From JACRBK01 sp964427955 (GTDB taxonomy: Bacteria > Chloroflexota > Anaerolineae > Aggregatilineales > Aggregatilineaceae), in NCBI GenBank assembly GCA_964427955.1, contig CAYRWY010000010.1, positions 1-39,758 on the forward strand: a DNA stretch of 39,758 nt. The letters are read 5' to 3'. The translations under genes were made by a program, and so were the position numbers. Under the pieces are notes generated by a model, which ran no database searches, was not told where the DNA came from, and saw only the letters and a program-made list of their open reading frames with translations. Shown piece after piece: positions 7,164-13,719 of the stretch; positions within the stretch are counted from its first letter, which is position 1; the number at the start of each line of letters is the position of its first letter.

Positions 7164-9808
7164 ACAGACTCTCCGCCTCGATAGACCGGCAGAACTACAG
7201 TGAAACGCGTGCCCTCATTATAGGCGCTTTGCAGATGAATAGTACCCTGGCATTTACTGACCACCTGTTGGCAGATATGCAGTCCCAGGCCGGTCCCCTC
7301 CCCTGCCGGTTTCGTCGTGAAAAAGGGTTCAAAAATCTGGGATTGCATCGATTCAGGAATGCCCACGCCATTATCCCAAATGACCACCTCGATCTGGCCT
7401 TGTTCCGGATTGAACCGGGTCAAGATGCCAATCTGGGGATCGTTCCGGTGGACGACCGCGTCGCGCGCGTTCAGGAGCAAGTTGAGCCATACGTCCTCAA
7501 GCTGGCCCTGGATGCCCACCACCGGAGGAAGATTCTCTTCCAGTTCGACCGATAGCGCAATTCTTCCCTGCTGAATATGCCCACGCACCAGGGTGAGCGT
7601 GTTGTCAATCGTCTCGTTGATGTCGAGCGGCTCCAGAATATTGTCGGTGGACTGCTGGCGAGCCATCGTCAGCAGACGGCGCACGACCTCGTGCGCGCGT
7701 TTGCCCGCCCGCGAAATCGCTTCGAGCGCCTCGGCGTTGGGATCGGCGGGAGGCATATCCTCCAGGATCAACTCGGTATCGCCCAGGATGGTTGTCAGCG
7801 GGTTGTTGATCTGGTGCGCGACCGCCGCCGCCAGTTCACCCATCGCCGACAGCCGAGCCGTCTGGACCAGCTTACTCTGCGTCCGGTGGAGTTCTTCCAG
7901 GCTGAGTTCCAGGTCGCGATACAACCGGGCGTTCCCCAGTGCATTCGCCGCCTGCAAAACCAGTGCCTGCGCCAGTTCCACTTCCCGCCGCGAGAACCGG
8001 CGATCTTGAAGCGTATCCACCAGCATCACCAGGCCCGCGGTTTGCCCCTTGATCACCAGCGGCAGTCCTAACAGACTGCGGGCATGGCCGACCTCTGACA
8101 GGTAGCTCAGATCGTCGCTGGGCGATCCGGTATAGATCGCCTGGTCGCTCAGGATGCGGACCAGCCGCGGAAACTGGTCGAGATCGAGTTGAGGCTTATA
8201 CTCCCCACCCCAGATCGCCTCTCCGTACGATAGCGCCGTATTGAACTGCCGGTAGACCGGATTCCACAGCGCGATCTCGCACCAATCGGCCTCCGCGGCG
8301 TTCAACATCCGCTGGGCCGCTCCAAAAAGCATATCCTGGTGCTGCTTGGCATCCGAGCCTGAGAGGGTAACCACCATCTCCAGCGCGGTCTGGTGGAGTT
8401 CAATCTGCATGGATTGCACCGCCGCTCCGGGTGGATAGGGGTCCCCCATCCGGTAGAAGACCGCCACGCCCAGCGGTTGGTCCTGCGCCGTCATCGGCAC
8501 ATAGACCGCCCCCTGGGTCAGGTAGCGATAGGGCAGCCAGACCGCCGCCGCGGGCAGTTCGGTCGGAACCTCGCGGGGCGGGACCATCGTCAGCCGCTTT
8601 TTGCGGAAAGCCTGCTCGATGGCGGGATTATCGCCCAGCGACAGCACCGGACCGGTGGCCGGTCGCCACAACGACCGGGAGCATACGGCCAGCATCGGGA
8701 GTTGGCCCTGGCCAGGATTCCACTCCGCGATATAGCACTGGGCTACATCCAGGGCACCGATCAACTGCCCGGCGATGATGGGCAGGACCTGATCCAGCGC
8801 CAGGGTCGAGTTAGCCGCCTGGCCCGCGCGCACCAGGGTGCTGAGTTCCCGGTTGCGCTGCACGGTTTCCTCGTACAGCCGGGCATTTTCAATCGCGACG
8901 GCGGCATGAGCGGCCAGGTCTTGCAGCAGCTCAAGGTCGTGCTGGTTGAAGGTGCGATCGACGTTCTTATTATTGACGCCCAGCACCCCAATCGTCTGCC
9001 CTTTGATCGACAGGGGCACGTAGAGCAGCGATTTGACCAGATACTCAGTTTTGACCTTTTGTAGACCCTGATCGCCGATCAATACGGGACGCCCGGCGCG
9101 CAGCACTTCCCCGGCCAATGTGTCTTTGGTCTTGATACGGAAATTGCGCGCGGTTTCGCTGTCAATTCCCTTGACGGCGCGGATATACAGCGCCTTGCCT
9201 TCTTCATCAGGCAGCAGCAGCAGCCCTTCTTCGGCGAGGCTGAGGCTGACCGCTGCATCGACCACCTGCGTGAGCAGGGCATCCAGATCGAGCACCGCAC
9301 TCAACGAGCGCGCCAGTTTCGACAGCGTTTGCTGCTCAACCAGACGGCGTTTCAAAATCTGGTTGATGTTATCTTGCATTTCGCCCGTCTCCGTCAACGG
9401 CGGGCTGACTTCCGGGGTGAGGTTCATCACCTTGCCCTGGAGCGCGTTGTTGATATGGCGCAGCAAGGTGTTGGGATTGATCGGGCGGTGCACGTAGGCG
9501 GCAGCCCCCTGGCGGATCAGGCGGTAGGGATCGTTGTGCTGATCATCGACCAGCGCAATCCACCGGATCCAGCCAAAGCGGGCCATTTGATCGGCGAGCG
9601 TGCGCTGATCGCGATCTTTCATCCAGGCGTCAATCAAGGCCAGGTCGAACTGGCCGTGTTCCATGGCAAACAAAGCATCCCCGACGAAATAAGCCTTGTG
9701 CACATTGAACCCGGCTTTTTCGAGGATGTTGCTGGTGCGGCCCATTTCCTGGGGATCACTCTCCGCGACCAGGATACGCCTGGCGTTGATATTTGGTAGA
9801 AAGTCCAT
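7160..9808 (-). CDS. Histidine kinase with degenerate receiver and three GAF domains
   Basis: An 882-residue, apparently soluble sensor kinase. Order: receiver-like domain (about 10-122), GAF 1 (175-310), GAF 2 (335-480), GAF 3 (495-630), HisKA with phospho-acceptor His665 in Ala-His-Gln-Ile-Asn-Asn-Pro, and HATPase_c with an N box at about 776-784, Asp-Asn-Gly-Val-Gly at 812-816 and Gly-Thr-Gly-Leu-Gly-Leu at 838-843. The N-terminal receiver keeps Asp60 but has Arg108 where the invariant Lys should be and lacks the Thr/Ser switch residue, so it is probably not phosphorylated normally. There is no membrane segment. GAF domains usually bind small ligands or chromophores; GAF 1 is the most canonical, and I saw no clear bilin-binding Cys. 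It overlaps the next regulator gene by 4 bp. Confidence 0.93.
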   Translation of the reverse strand: MDFLPNINARRILVAESDPQEMGRTSNILEKAGFNVHKAYFVGDALFAMEHGQFDLALIDAWMKDRDQRTLADQMARFGWIRWIALVDDQHNDPYRLIRQGAAAYVHRPINPNTLLRHINNALQGKVMNLTPEVSPPLTETGEMQDNINQILKRRLVEQQTLSKLARSLSAVLDLDALLTQVVDAAVSLSLAEEGLLLLPDEEGKALYIRAVKGIDSETARNFRIKTKDTLAGEVLRAGRPVLIGDQGLQKVKTEYLVKSLLYVPLSIKGQTIGVLGVNNKNVDRTFNQHDLELLQDLAAHAAVAIENARLYEETVQRNRELSTLVRAGQAANSTLALDQVLPIIAGQLIGALDVAQCYIAEWNPGQGQLPMLAVCSRSLWRPATGPVLSLGDNPAIEQAFRKKRLTMVPPREVPTELPAAAVWLPYRYLTQGAVYVPMTAQDQPLGVAVFYRMGDPYPPGAAVQSMQIELHQTALEMVVTLSGSDAKQHQDMLFGAAQRMLNAAEADWCEIALWNPVYRQFNTALSYGEAIWGGEYKPQLDLDQFPRLVRILSDQAIYTGSPSDDLSYLSEVGHARSLLGLPLVIKGQTAGLVMLVDTLQDRRFSRREVELAQALVLQAANALGNARLYRDLELSLEELHRTQSKLVQTARLSAMGELAAAVAHQINNPLTTILGDTELILEDMPPADPNAEALEAISRAGKRAHEVVRRLLTMARQQSTDNILEPLDINETIDNTLTLVRGHIQQGRIALSVELEENLPPVVGIQGQLEDVWLNLLLNARDAVVHRNDPQIGILTRFNPEQGQIEVVIWDNGVGIPESMQSQIFEPFFTTKPAGEGTGLGLHICQQVVSKCQGTIHLQSAYNEGTRFTVVLPVYRGGESV

Positions 9809-9919
9809 GACTCAACATACCTTGACGGTTTCTGACGATTTCTACCCTAATTCTGTGAACAGCCGTCCAGGCCCAATAACCTGCTACCCGCTCCTGGGAC
9901 GAGCCAAATTGCGCAGCTT

Positions 9920-10507
9920 CTACTGGCTGAGGCGCGCCCGCCGCCGCGCCAGGTCATCCTCCACGCCCTTCTCGTCTACGTTGGCGGGATGGGGTGCAGG
10001 TTCCACCTGTTCGCCCGCCTGCTGGCGTGCCTGGCGCAGCCGTGCCGAGAGTGATTCGTCGTCATCCTCCAGGTCCTGAGCAGGCTGGCGACGCGCTTCG
10101 GATACTAGCGCCTCCAACTGGTTGACACGCTGGATCAACTCCGAGGTGGCGATGCGATGCTGGGCCAGATCGGCGACTGTCATGGCCAGATGCTGCTGCT
10201 GAAGCTGCATCTGGCGCACCGCATGACGGGCAGTGGCTTCATCCCCTCGCCCTAGCGCCTGATCGGCCTGCTGATCCCAGTCCTCGACCTGGCGCTGCAA
10301 CGCTTCACTGTTGGCGGTCAAGCGATCTTCCTCGTCGAGCGCGTGTTCAATCTGCTGGCGCAGCGCCGCGATCTCGCGATCGATATCTTTGCCCAACGGC
10401 AGCGCCGCCGACTTTTTGCGCCGGGCGGTGTCCGGGCTATCATCGCCCAGCACGCCGTGCAGATTAGACTTGACCAACACATTGAGTTTGTTTATCAAGC
10501 TTGGCAT
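9920..10507 (-). CDS. PspA/IM30-like coiled-coil protein
   Basis: A 195-residue, mostly helical protein. Residues 1-20 form an amphipathic start (Leu-Ile-Asn-Lys-Leu-Asn-Val-Leu-Val-Lys-Ser-Asn), and about 43-145 form a long heptad coiled coil. A segment with Trp-Asp-Gln-Gln-Ala-Asp-Gln-Ala-Leu (about 75-83) matches the pattern in PspA and Vipp1, which bind and stabilise stressed membranes. The Glu-Asp-Pro motif usual after the first helix is missing and replaced by a basic stretch, and the Asp/Glu/Arg-rich C-terminus is not PspA-like. I call it a divergent PspA-family protein. The start at 10507 lacks a ribosome site but sits 6 nt after a good -10 box, suggesting a leaderless mRNA. It is divergent from pgeF. 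Confidence 0.7.
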   Translation of the reverse strand: MPSLINKLNVLVKSNLHGVLGDDSPDTARRKKSAALPLGKDIDREIAALRQQIEHALDEEDRLTANSEALQRQVEDWDQQADQALGRGDEATARHAVRQMQLQQQHLAMTVADLAQHRIATSELIQRVNQLEALVSEARRQPAQDLEDDDESLSARLRQARQQAGEQVEPAPHPANVDEKGVEDDLARRRARLSQ

Positions 10508-10513
10508 AGTTTC

Positions 10514-10543
10514 ATTTTACTCGGTTTTGAGCCTGGGCGACAA
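10514..10543 (-). promoter_or_regulatory. Promoter of the PspA-like gene, probably leaderless
   Basis: On the minus strand, TTGTCG (10538-10543) and TAAAAT (10514-10519) are 18 bp apart. The -10 box ends 6 nt before the ATG at 10507, so transcription would start at or very near the start codon. No Shine-Dalgarno sequence is present, consistent with a leaderless message. Confidence 0.55.
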
Positions 10544-10553
10544 TCACTGTCGC
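10537..10553. promoter_or_regulatory. Inverted repeat in the divergent promoter region
   Basis: GCGACA-N5-TGTCGC is a perfect 6-bp inverted repeat. It overlaps the -35 box of the PspA-like gene and occupies the place where a -35 for pgeF would fall. This position suits an operator acting on one or both promoters; no cognate regulator is identified. Confidence 0.4.
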
Positions 10554-10564
10554 GCGGTTTGCGA

Positions 10565-10570
10565 TATAAT
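10565..10570 (+). promoter_or_regulatory. Consensus -10 box (TATAAT) for the pgeF operon
   Basis: A perfect TATAAT lies 39 bp upstream of the GTG start of pgeF. The -35 region is weak (10542-10547), leaving room for activator or repressor control. Predicted transcription start is about 10577, with a ribosome site AAGGGA near 10595. Confidence 0.5.
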
Positions 10571-10608
10571 TCTATCAACGTTTCGCTAATCTCGAAGGGA
10601 CCAAAATC

Positions 10609-11394
10609 GTGCGGCGGATCGACGGCCACGGGCCGGTGTATTACCAGTTCGAGCAGTGGTCTACCAGCGGTGTGTTGATGCACGGCGTCTTCACCCGGTT
10701 AGGCGGCGTCAGCCAGGCGCCCTGGGCCTCGCTCAACCTGGGTGGCACGGTTGGAGCCGACCCGGCGGCAGTGCGCGAAAATCACCGCCGCGCCTATGCC
10801 GCCCTGGGGTTAGATGACACGCGCGCCTGCACCGTCTGGCAGGTCCACAGTGCCGACACGGTCGTGGTCCGCAGCCCGGTTGCCCACCGCCGGTGGCTGG
10901 CGCGCGCCGACGGCATGGTCACGGATCAGCCCGGCTTACCGCTGGCGATGCGCTTTGCGGACTGCACGCCGATCCTGTTGTACGATCCGGTTCACCACGC
11001 CATCGGCATGGCGCACGCAGGCTGGCGCGGGACCGTCTCGGGAGCCGCCGTGAGCGCCCTCGACACGCTGCGCACCGCGTTCGGCACGCGCCCGGCAGAC
11101 GTCCAGGCAGCCATCGGCCCCAGCATCGGCCCGGACCGGTACCAGGTGGGCGAAGAAGTGGTGGAAGCAGTCCGAGCCGCCTTCGGGCAGACCGAAGGGC
11201 TGGTCCGCCGGGCACCCGACGGCAGTGCCTACCTGGACCTGTGGGCAGCGAACCGGCTGGCGCTCGAACGCGCCGGAGTGATTCAGATCGAAGTCGCCGG
11301 AATCTGCACCGCCAGCCATACCGACGAGTTTTTCTCGCACCGCGCCGAAGCCGGACGAACGGGACGCTTTGGCGCCGTGATGGCGCTGGCATGA
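10609..11394 (+). CDS. pgeF: PgeF/YfiH/LACC1-family purine nucleoside phosphorylase
   Basis: A 261-residue member of the family once called multicopper polyphenol oxidase (DUF152/Cu-oxidase_4). Members act on purine nucleosides (phosphorolysis, adenosine deamination) and are linked to peptidoglycan editing. The metal and active-site residues are visible: His80 in Trp-Gln-Val-His, Cys119 in Ala-Asp-Cys-Thr-Pro, and His136 in Ala-His-Ala-Gly-Trp-Arg-Gly-Thr. The length matches the family's usual 240-280. The start is GTG at 10609, with AAGGGA about 9 nt upstream and a TATAAT box before it. Its TGA overlaps the next gene's ATG by 4 bp. It is first in a five-gene operon with yggS, yggT and a DUF167 gene, a common bacterial neighbourhood. 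Confidence 0.93.
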   Translation: MRRIDGHGPVYYQFEQWSTSGVLMHGVFTRLGGVSQAPWASLNLGGTVGADPAAVRENHRRAYAALGLDDTRACTVWQVHSADTVVVRSPVAHRRWLARADGMVTDQPGLPLAMRFADCTPILLYDPVHHAIGMAHAGWRGTVSGAAVSALDTLRTAFGTRPADVQAAIGPSIGPDRYQVGEEVVEAVRAAFGQTEGLVRRAPDGSAYLDLWAANRLALERAGVIQIEVAGICTASHTDEFFSHRAEAGRTGRFGAVMALA

Positions 11395-12146
11395 ATAGAG
11401 ATAGCATGGAAACAGCCACAGCGAGTATTCGCGAACGTATCGTCGCCGTCCAGGCGACCATTGCAGCCGCCTGCCAGCGGGCCGGTCGATCACCAGATTC
11501 GGTCACGCTGGTCGCCGTCAGCAAGACGCATCCGGCGTCACAGGTGGTCGAAGCAGTCCAGACCGGCGTGCTCGATTTTGGCGAAAACCGGATCGAGGAG
11601 GCACTCCCCAAAATGGCCGACGTGGCCCGCCAGGTGGATGCGCCTCTGCGCTGGCACATGATCGGAACGGTCCAAAGCCGCAAAGCGCGCTACGTGCTGG
11701 CGGGCTTTTGTGTGTTACACTCAGTAGGTGACGTCAAGCTGGCCGAACGCCTCAGCCAATACCTGGTCGAACAAGACCGCACGTTGGACGTGCTGCTGGA
11801 AATGAACGTGTCGGGCGAGGCCAGCAAACAAGGCTGGCAAGCGCACGGTTGGCGCGAAGACAGCGCGGTGCGGCGCGCCGTGTGGGCGGATATCGCCCGC
11901 ATTCTGGCGCTGCCGGGTCTGAACGTACGGGGCCTGATGACAATGGCCCCCATTGTCGATGAGGCTGAAGCGGCGCGCCCGGTTTTCAGCGCCCTGCGTA
12001 ACTTGCGGGATGCGCTCGCCGGTGATTTTCCGAAGGCGCGCTGGTCTGACCTGAGTATGGGCATGACCGACGATTACCCGGTCGCCGTGGAAGAAGGGGC
12101 CACCCTGGTGCGAGTCGGGCGTGCCATTTTTGGGCCGCGTGCCTAG
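11391..12146 (+). CDS. yggS: YggS/PROSC-family PLP homeostasis protein
   Basis: A 251-residue protein of the YggS/PLPBP family, single-domain TIM-barrel proteins that bind pyridoxal phosphate and buffer its level without known catalysis. The Schiff-base lysine is Lys45 in Val-Ala-Val-Ser-Lys-Thr. Other hallmarks are Phe-Gly-Glu-Asn-Arg, His-Met-Ile-Gly-Thr-Val-Gln-Ser-Arg-Lys (usually Gly-His-Leu-Gln), Gly-Leu-Met-Thr-Met, and the phosphate-binding end Val-Arg-Val-Gly-Arg-Ala-Ile-Phe-Gly. The frame stays open far upstream inside pgeF, but homology starts here. I chose the ATG at 11391, which overlaps the pgeF stop; a second ATG at 11406 is an equally possible start. It is translationally coupled to pgeF. 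Confidence 0.93.
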   Translation: MNRDSMETATASIRERIVAVQATIAAACQRAGRSPDSVTLVAVSKTHPASQVVEAVQTGVLDFGENRIEEALPKMADVARQVDAPLRWHMIGTVQSRKARYVLAGFCVLHSVGDVKLAERLSQYLVEQDRTLDVLLEMNVSGEASKQGWQAHGWREDSAVRRAVWADIARILALPGLNVRGLMTMAPIVDEAEAARPVFSALRNLRDALAGDFPKARWSDLSMGMTDDYPVAVEEGATLVRVGRAIFGPRA

Positions 12147-12180
12147 CGTGGATGAACAACTTTGTGAAGGAGACTAGCCA

Positions 12181-12432
12181 TTGTTCGCATTTACTATCAC
12201 CCTGCTAATCCAGCTCTATTCGCTGGTGGTCCTGGCGCGTGTATTGATGAGTTGGGTGAATATCGACCCCTACAGCCCGCTGGCGCGCGCAATCTTCAAC
12301 ATGACCGAGCCAGTCTTGCAGCCGGTGCGTAACCTGCTGCCACCCGCTGCCGGGATCGATTTCAGCCCGTTGGTGGTTCTGATCGTGCTGCAAATTGTGG
12401 GGCAGATTCTAGTCACGGCGTTCGGCGGGTAA
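12181..12432 (+). CDS. YggT-family small membrane protein
   Basis: An 83-residue protein with two hydrophobic segments (about 3-24 and 62-80) around a conserved loop with Pro-Tyr-Ser-Pro and Thr-Glu-Pro-Val-Leu-Gln-Pro-Val-Arg, the YggT family pattern. The family is membrane-bound and linked to cell division or osmotic tolerance in bacteria and to thylakoid organisation in chloroplast homologues; its biochemical role is unsettled. The start is TTG at 12181, supported by an excellent AAGGAG ribosome site 8 nt upstream. It lies 34 bp after yggS, matching the widely conserved yggS-yggT order. Confidence 0.92.
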   Translation: MFAFTITLLIQLYSLVVLARVLMSWVNIDPYSPLARAIFNMTEPVLQPVRNLLPPAAGIDFSPLVVLIVLQIVGQILVTAFGG

Positions 12433-12497
12433 TCGCCAACTGATTTTGCGCAGGGCAGGTTCGCCATTAGACCGATCTAAGAAAGGGGTATCAGTCA

Positions 12498-12797
12498 ATG
12501 CCGCGTGAATTCAAAATCACCGATGCGCAGCATGGCGCTGCGTTTACTGTGCGGGTCATCACCAAAGCGAATTCGGTCGAAATCGTCGGGATTCAAGAGG
12601 ACGGTTCGCTCAAGATTCGCCTGACCGAGTCGCCCGCGCAGGCCAATGGCCAACTGATTGAATTCCTGGCCGACGTGTTGGAGGTCGATCCGGCGCAAAT
12701 CGAAATTGTGGCGGGAGCAGACAAGCCGAATAAGATCATCAGCGTCCAGGGCGTCTCACCTCGCCTGATCGAAGAACGGCTCGCTTTCAGCGACTGA
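12498..12797 (+). CDS. DUF167 (YggU-type) protein
   Basis: A 99-residue protein of the DUF167/YggU family. Typical features are Val-Arg-Val-Ile-Thr-Lys-Ala-Asn-Ser near the N-terminus, Gly-Ser-Leu-Lys-Ile-Arg-Leu-Thr-Glu-Ser-Pro in the middle, and Ile-Val-Ala-Gly-Ala-Asp-Lys-Pro-Asn-Lys towards the end. The family adopts a small alpha/beta fold of unknown function. The usual Gly-Lys-Ala-Asn helix start is Gln-Ala-Asn-Gly here. The ATG at 12498 follows AAAGGGG about 9 nt upstream. It stands 65 bp after yggT and 20 bp before the lipoprotein gene, so it belongs to the same operon. Confidence 0.88.
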   Translation: MPREFKITDAQHGAAFTVRVITKANSVEIVGIQEDGSLKIRLTESPAQANGQLIEFLADVLEVDPAQIEIVAGADKPNKIISVQGVSPRLIEERLAFSD

Positions 12798-12817
12798 TCC
12801 ATCCTCCAGGGGGCACT

Positions 12818-13669
12818 ATGTCAAACCGGGGACTCCAGGTATCCCGGTGGTTTTGGGCCACGGTCACCGGACTGCTGCTGTTAACAGCCTGTCAGGAAGA
12901 CCGCCGCGAGGCGATCGTGCCGTCGGTCTTGCCACCCACCCGCACCTTGATCCCTCCCACGTCCACGCCGACCGCTGAGCCAGTACTGGCGACGCCGACG
13001 CCGACGGATCTGCCATCGCCCTCTTCGCTGGCTGCGGCCAGCTCCGAAGTAGAGGTCTTCGCCCTGCCGTCTTCCGTCCAGAGCGTCATCGATCGGACGA
13101 TGAGCGATCTGGAGGACCAGCCGGAGGTCGATCCTCAAGACATTCGTCTGCTGAGCGTGGATGCGTTCATCTGGCGCGATCCAGCCTGGGGCTGCCAGAC
13201 CCGTCCCGCCGACAGTGGGGGGCGCGGTGTTGTGGGAGGGTACCGCATCGCGTTCAGCGCCGGAAACCGCCTGTACGTCTACCACACCGACACCTACCGG
13301 ACGTTCTTCTTGTGCGAGGATGCTGGTTGGCTGGCGTCTGAGGGTCGCCCCGTCGCCACCGATCCGATTGCGCAGTCTTTGGTGGACCTGGTGCGGCAGG
13401 ATGCCGCGCGACGACTTGGTCAAACCGGGGACGAACTGACTGTGACCAGTCTGGTCATGGTGGTCTGGCCCGATACGAGCCTGGGATGTCCCCAGCCTAA
13501 GGCCGACTATGACAACACACCGGTTACCGGATACCGGTTGGTGCTGCGCGCAGGCGACGATACTCTCATCTACCACACCAGCACGCGCGACGCGGTGTTG
13601 TGTACGTTGAAAGAAGAAATCCTGCCCGGTTTGATCCAGCAGGCGCTGGCGACTCCGGTTCCCCAATAA
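12818..13669 (+). CDS. Putative lipoprotein with a duplicated Trp/Cys domain
   Basis: A 283-residue exported protein. A signal peptide (about 1-24) ends in a lipobox Leu-Thr-Ala-Cys, so Cys25 should be lipid-modified. A Pro/Thr/Ser linker (about 33-72) leads to two copies of one domain of about 55 residues: copy 1 spans 114-170 (Trp119...Gly-Cys126...Gly-Tyr-Arg...Tyr-His-Thr...Cys166) and copy 2 spans 213-264 (Trp217...Gly-Cys224...Gly-Tyr-Arg...Tyr-His-Thr...Cys262). In each, two Cys about 40 residues apart could form a disulfide outside the membrane. I have seen this Trp...Leu-Gly-Cys pattern in uncharacterised Chloroflexota and cyanobacterial proteins but know no function. The ATG follows AGGGGG. 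It is last in the pgeF operon, before a convergent terminator. Confidence 0.85.
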   Translation: MSNRGLQVSRWFWATVTGLLLLTACQEDRREAIVPSVLPPTRTLIPPTSTPTAEPVLATPTPTDLPSPSSLAAASSEVEVFALPSSVQSVIDRTMSDLEDQPEVDPQDIRLLSVDAFIWRDPAWGCQTRPADSGGRGVVGGYRIAFSAGNRLYVYHTDTYRTFFLCEDAGWLASEGRPVATDPIAQSLVDLVRQDAARRLGQTGDELTVTSLVMVVWPDTSLGCPQPKADYDNTPVTGYRLVLRAGDDTLIYHTSTRDAVLCTLKEEILPGLIQQALATPVPQ

Positions 13670-13704
13670 AAAACCGCCCCCTGGATACCAGAACCAGGGG
13701 GCGG
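13668..13704 (-). terminator. Rho-independent terminator of the NACHT gene
   Basis: A perfect 11-bp GC-rich stem (13674-13684 with 13694-13704) has a 9-nt loop. On the minus strand it is followed by six T (A6 at 13668-13673), the canonical form. It serves the minus-strand NTPase gene ending at 13720; the T-run overlaps the stop of the convergent lipoprotein gene. On the plus strand no T-run follows. Confidence 0.9.
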
Positions 13705-13719
13705 ATGCACCCAACTGCG

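Noticed and set aside
9809..9919. Terminator or promoter in the gap upstream of the kinase
   Set aside because: Only short imperfect inverted repeats and weak boxes were found; nothing could be supported.
10893..11390. N-terminal extension of YggS into pgeF
   Set aside because: The extension is the pgeF sequence read in another frame; homology and the ATGA overlap support a start at 11391 or 11406.
10609..11394. Laccase/polyphenol oxidase annotation
   Set aside because: The His-Cys-His site and fold match the LACC1/YfiH nucleoside phosphorylase family; the old oxidase name is misleading.
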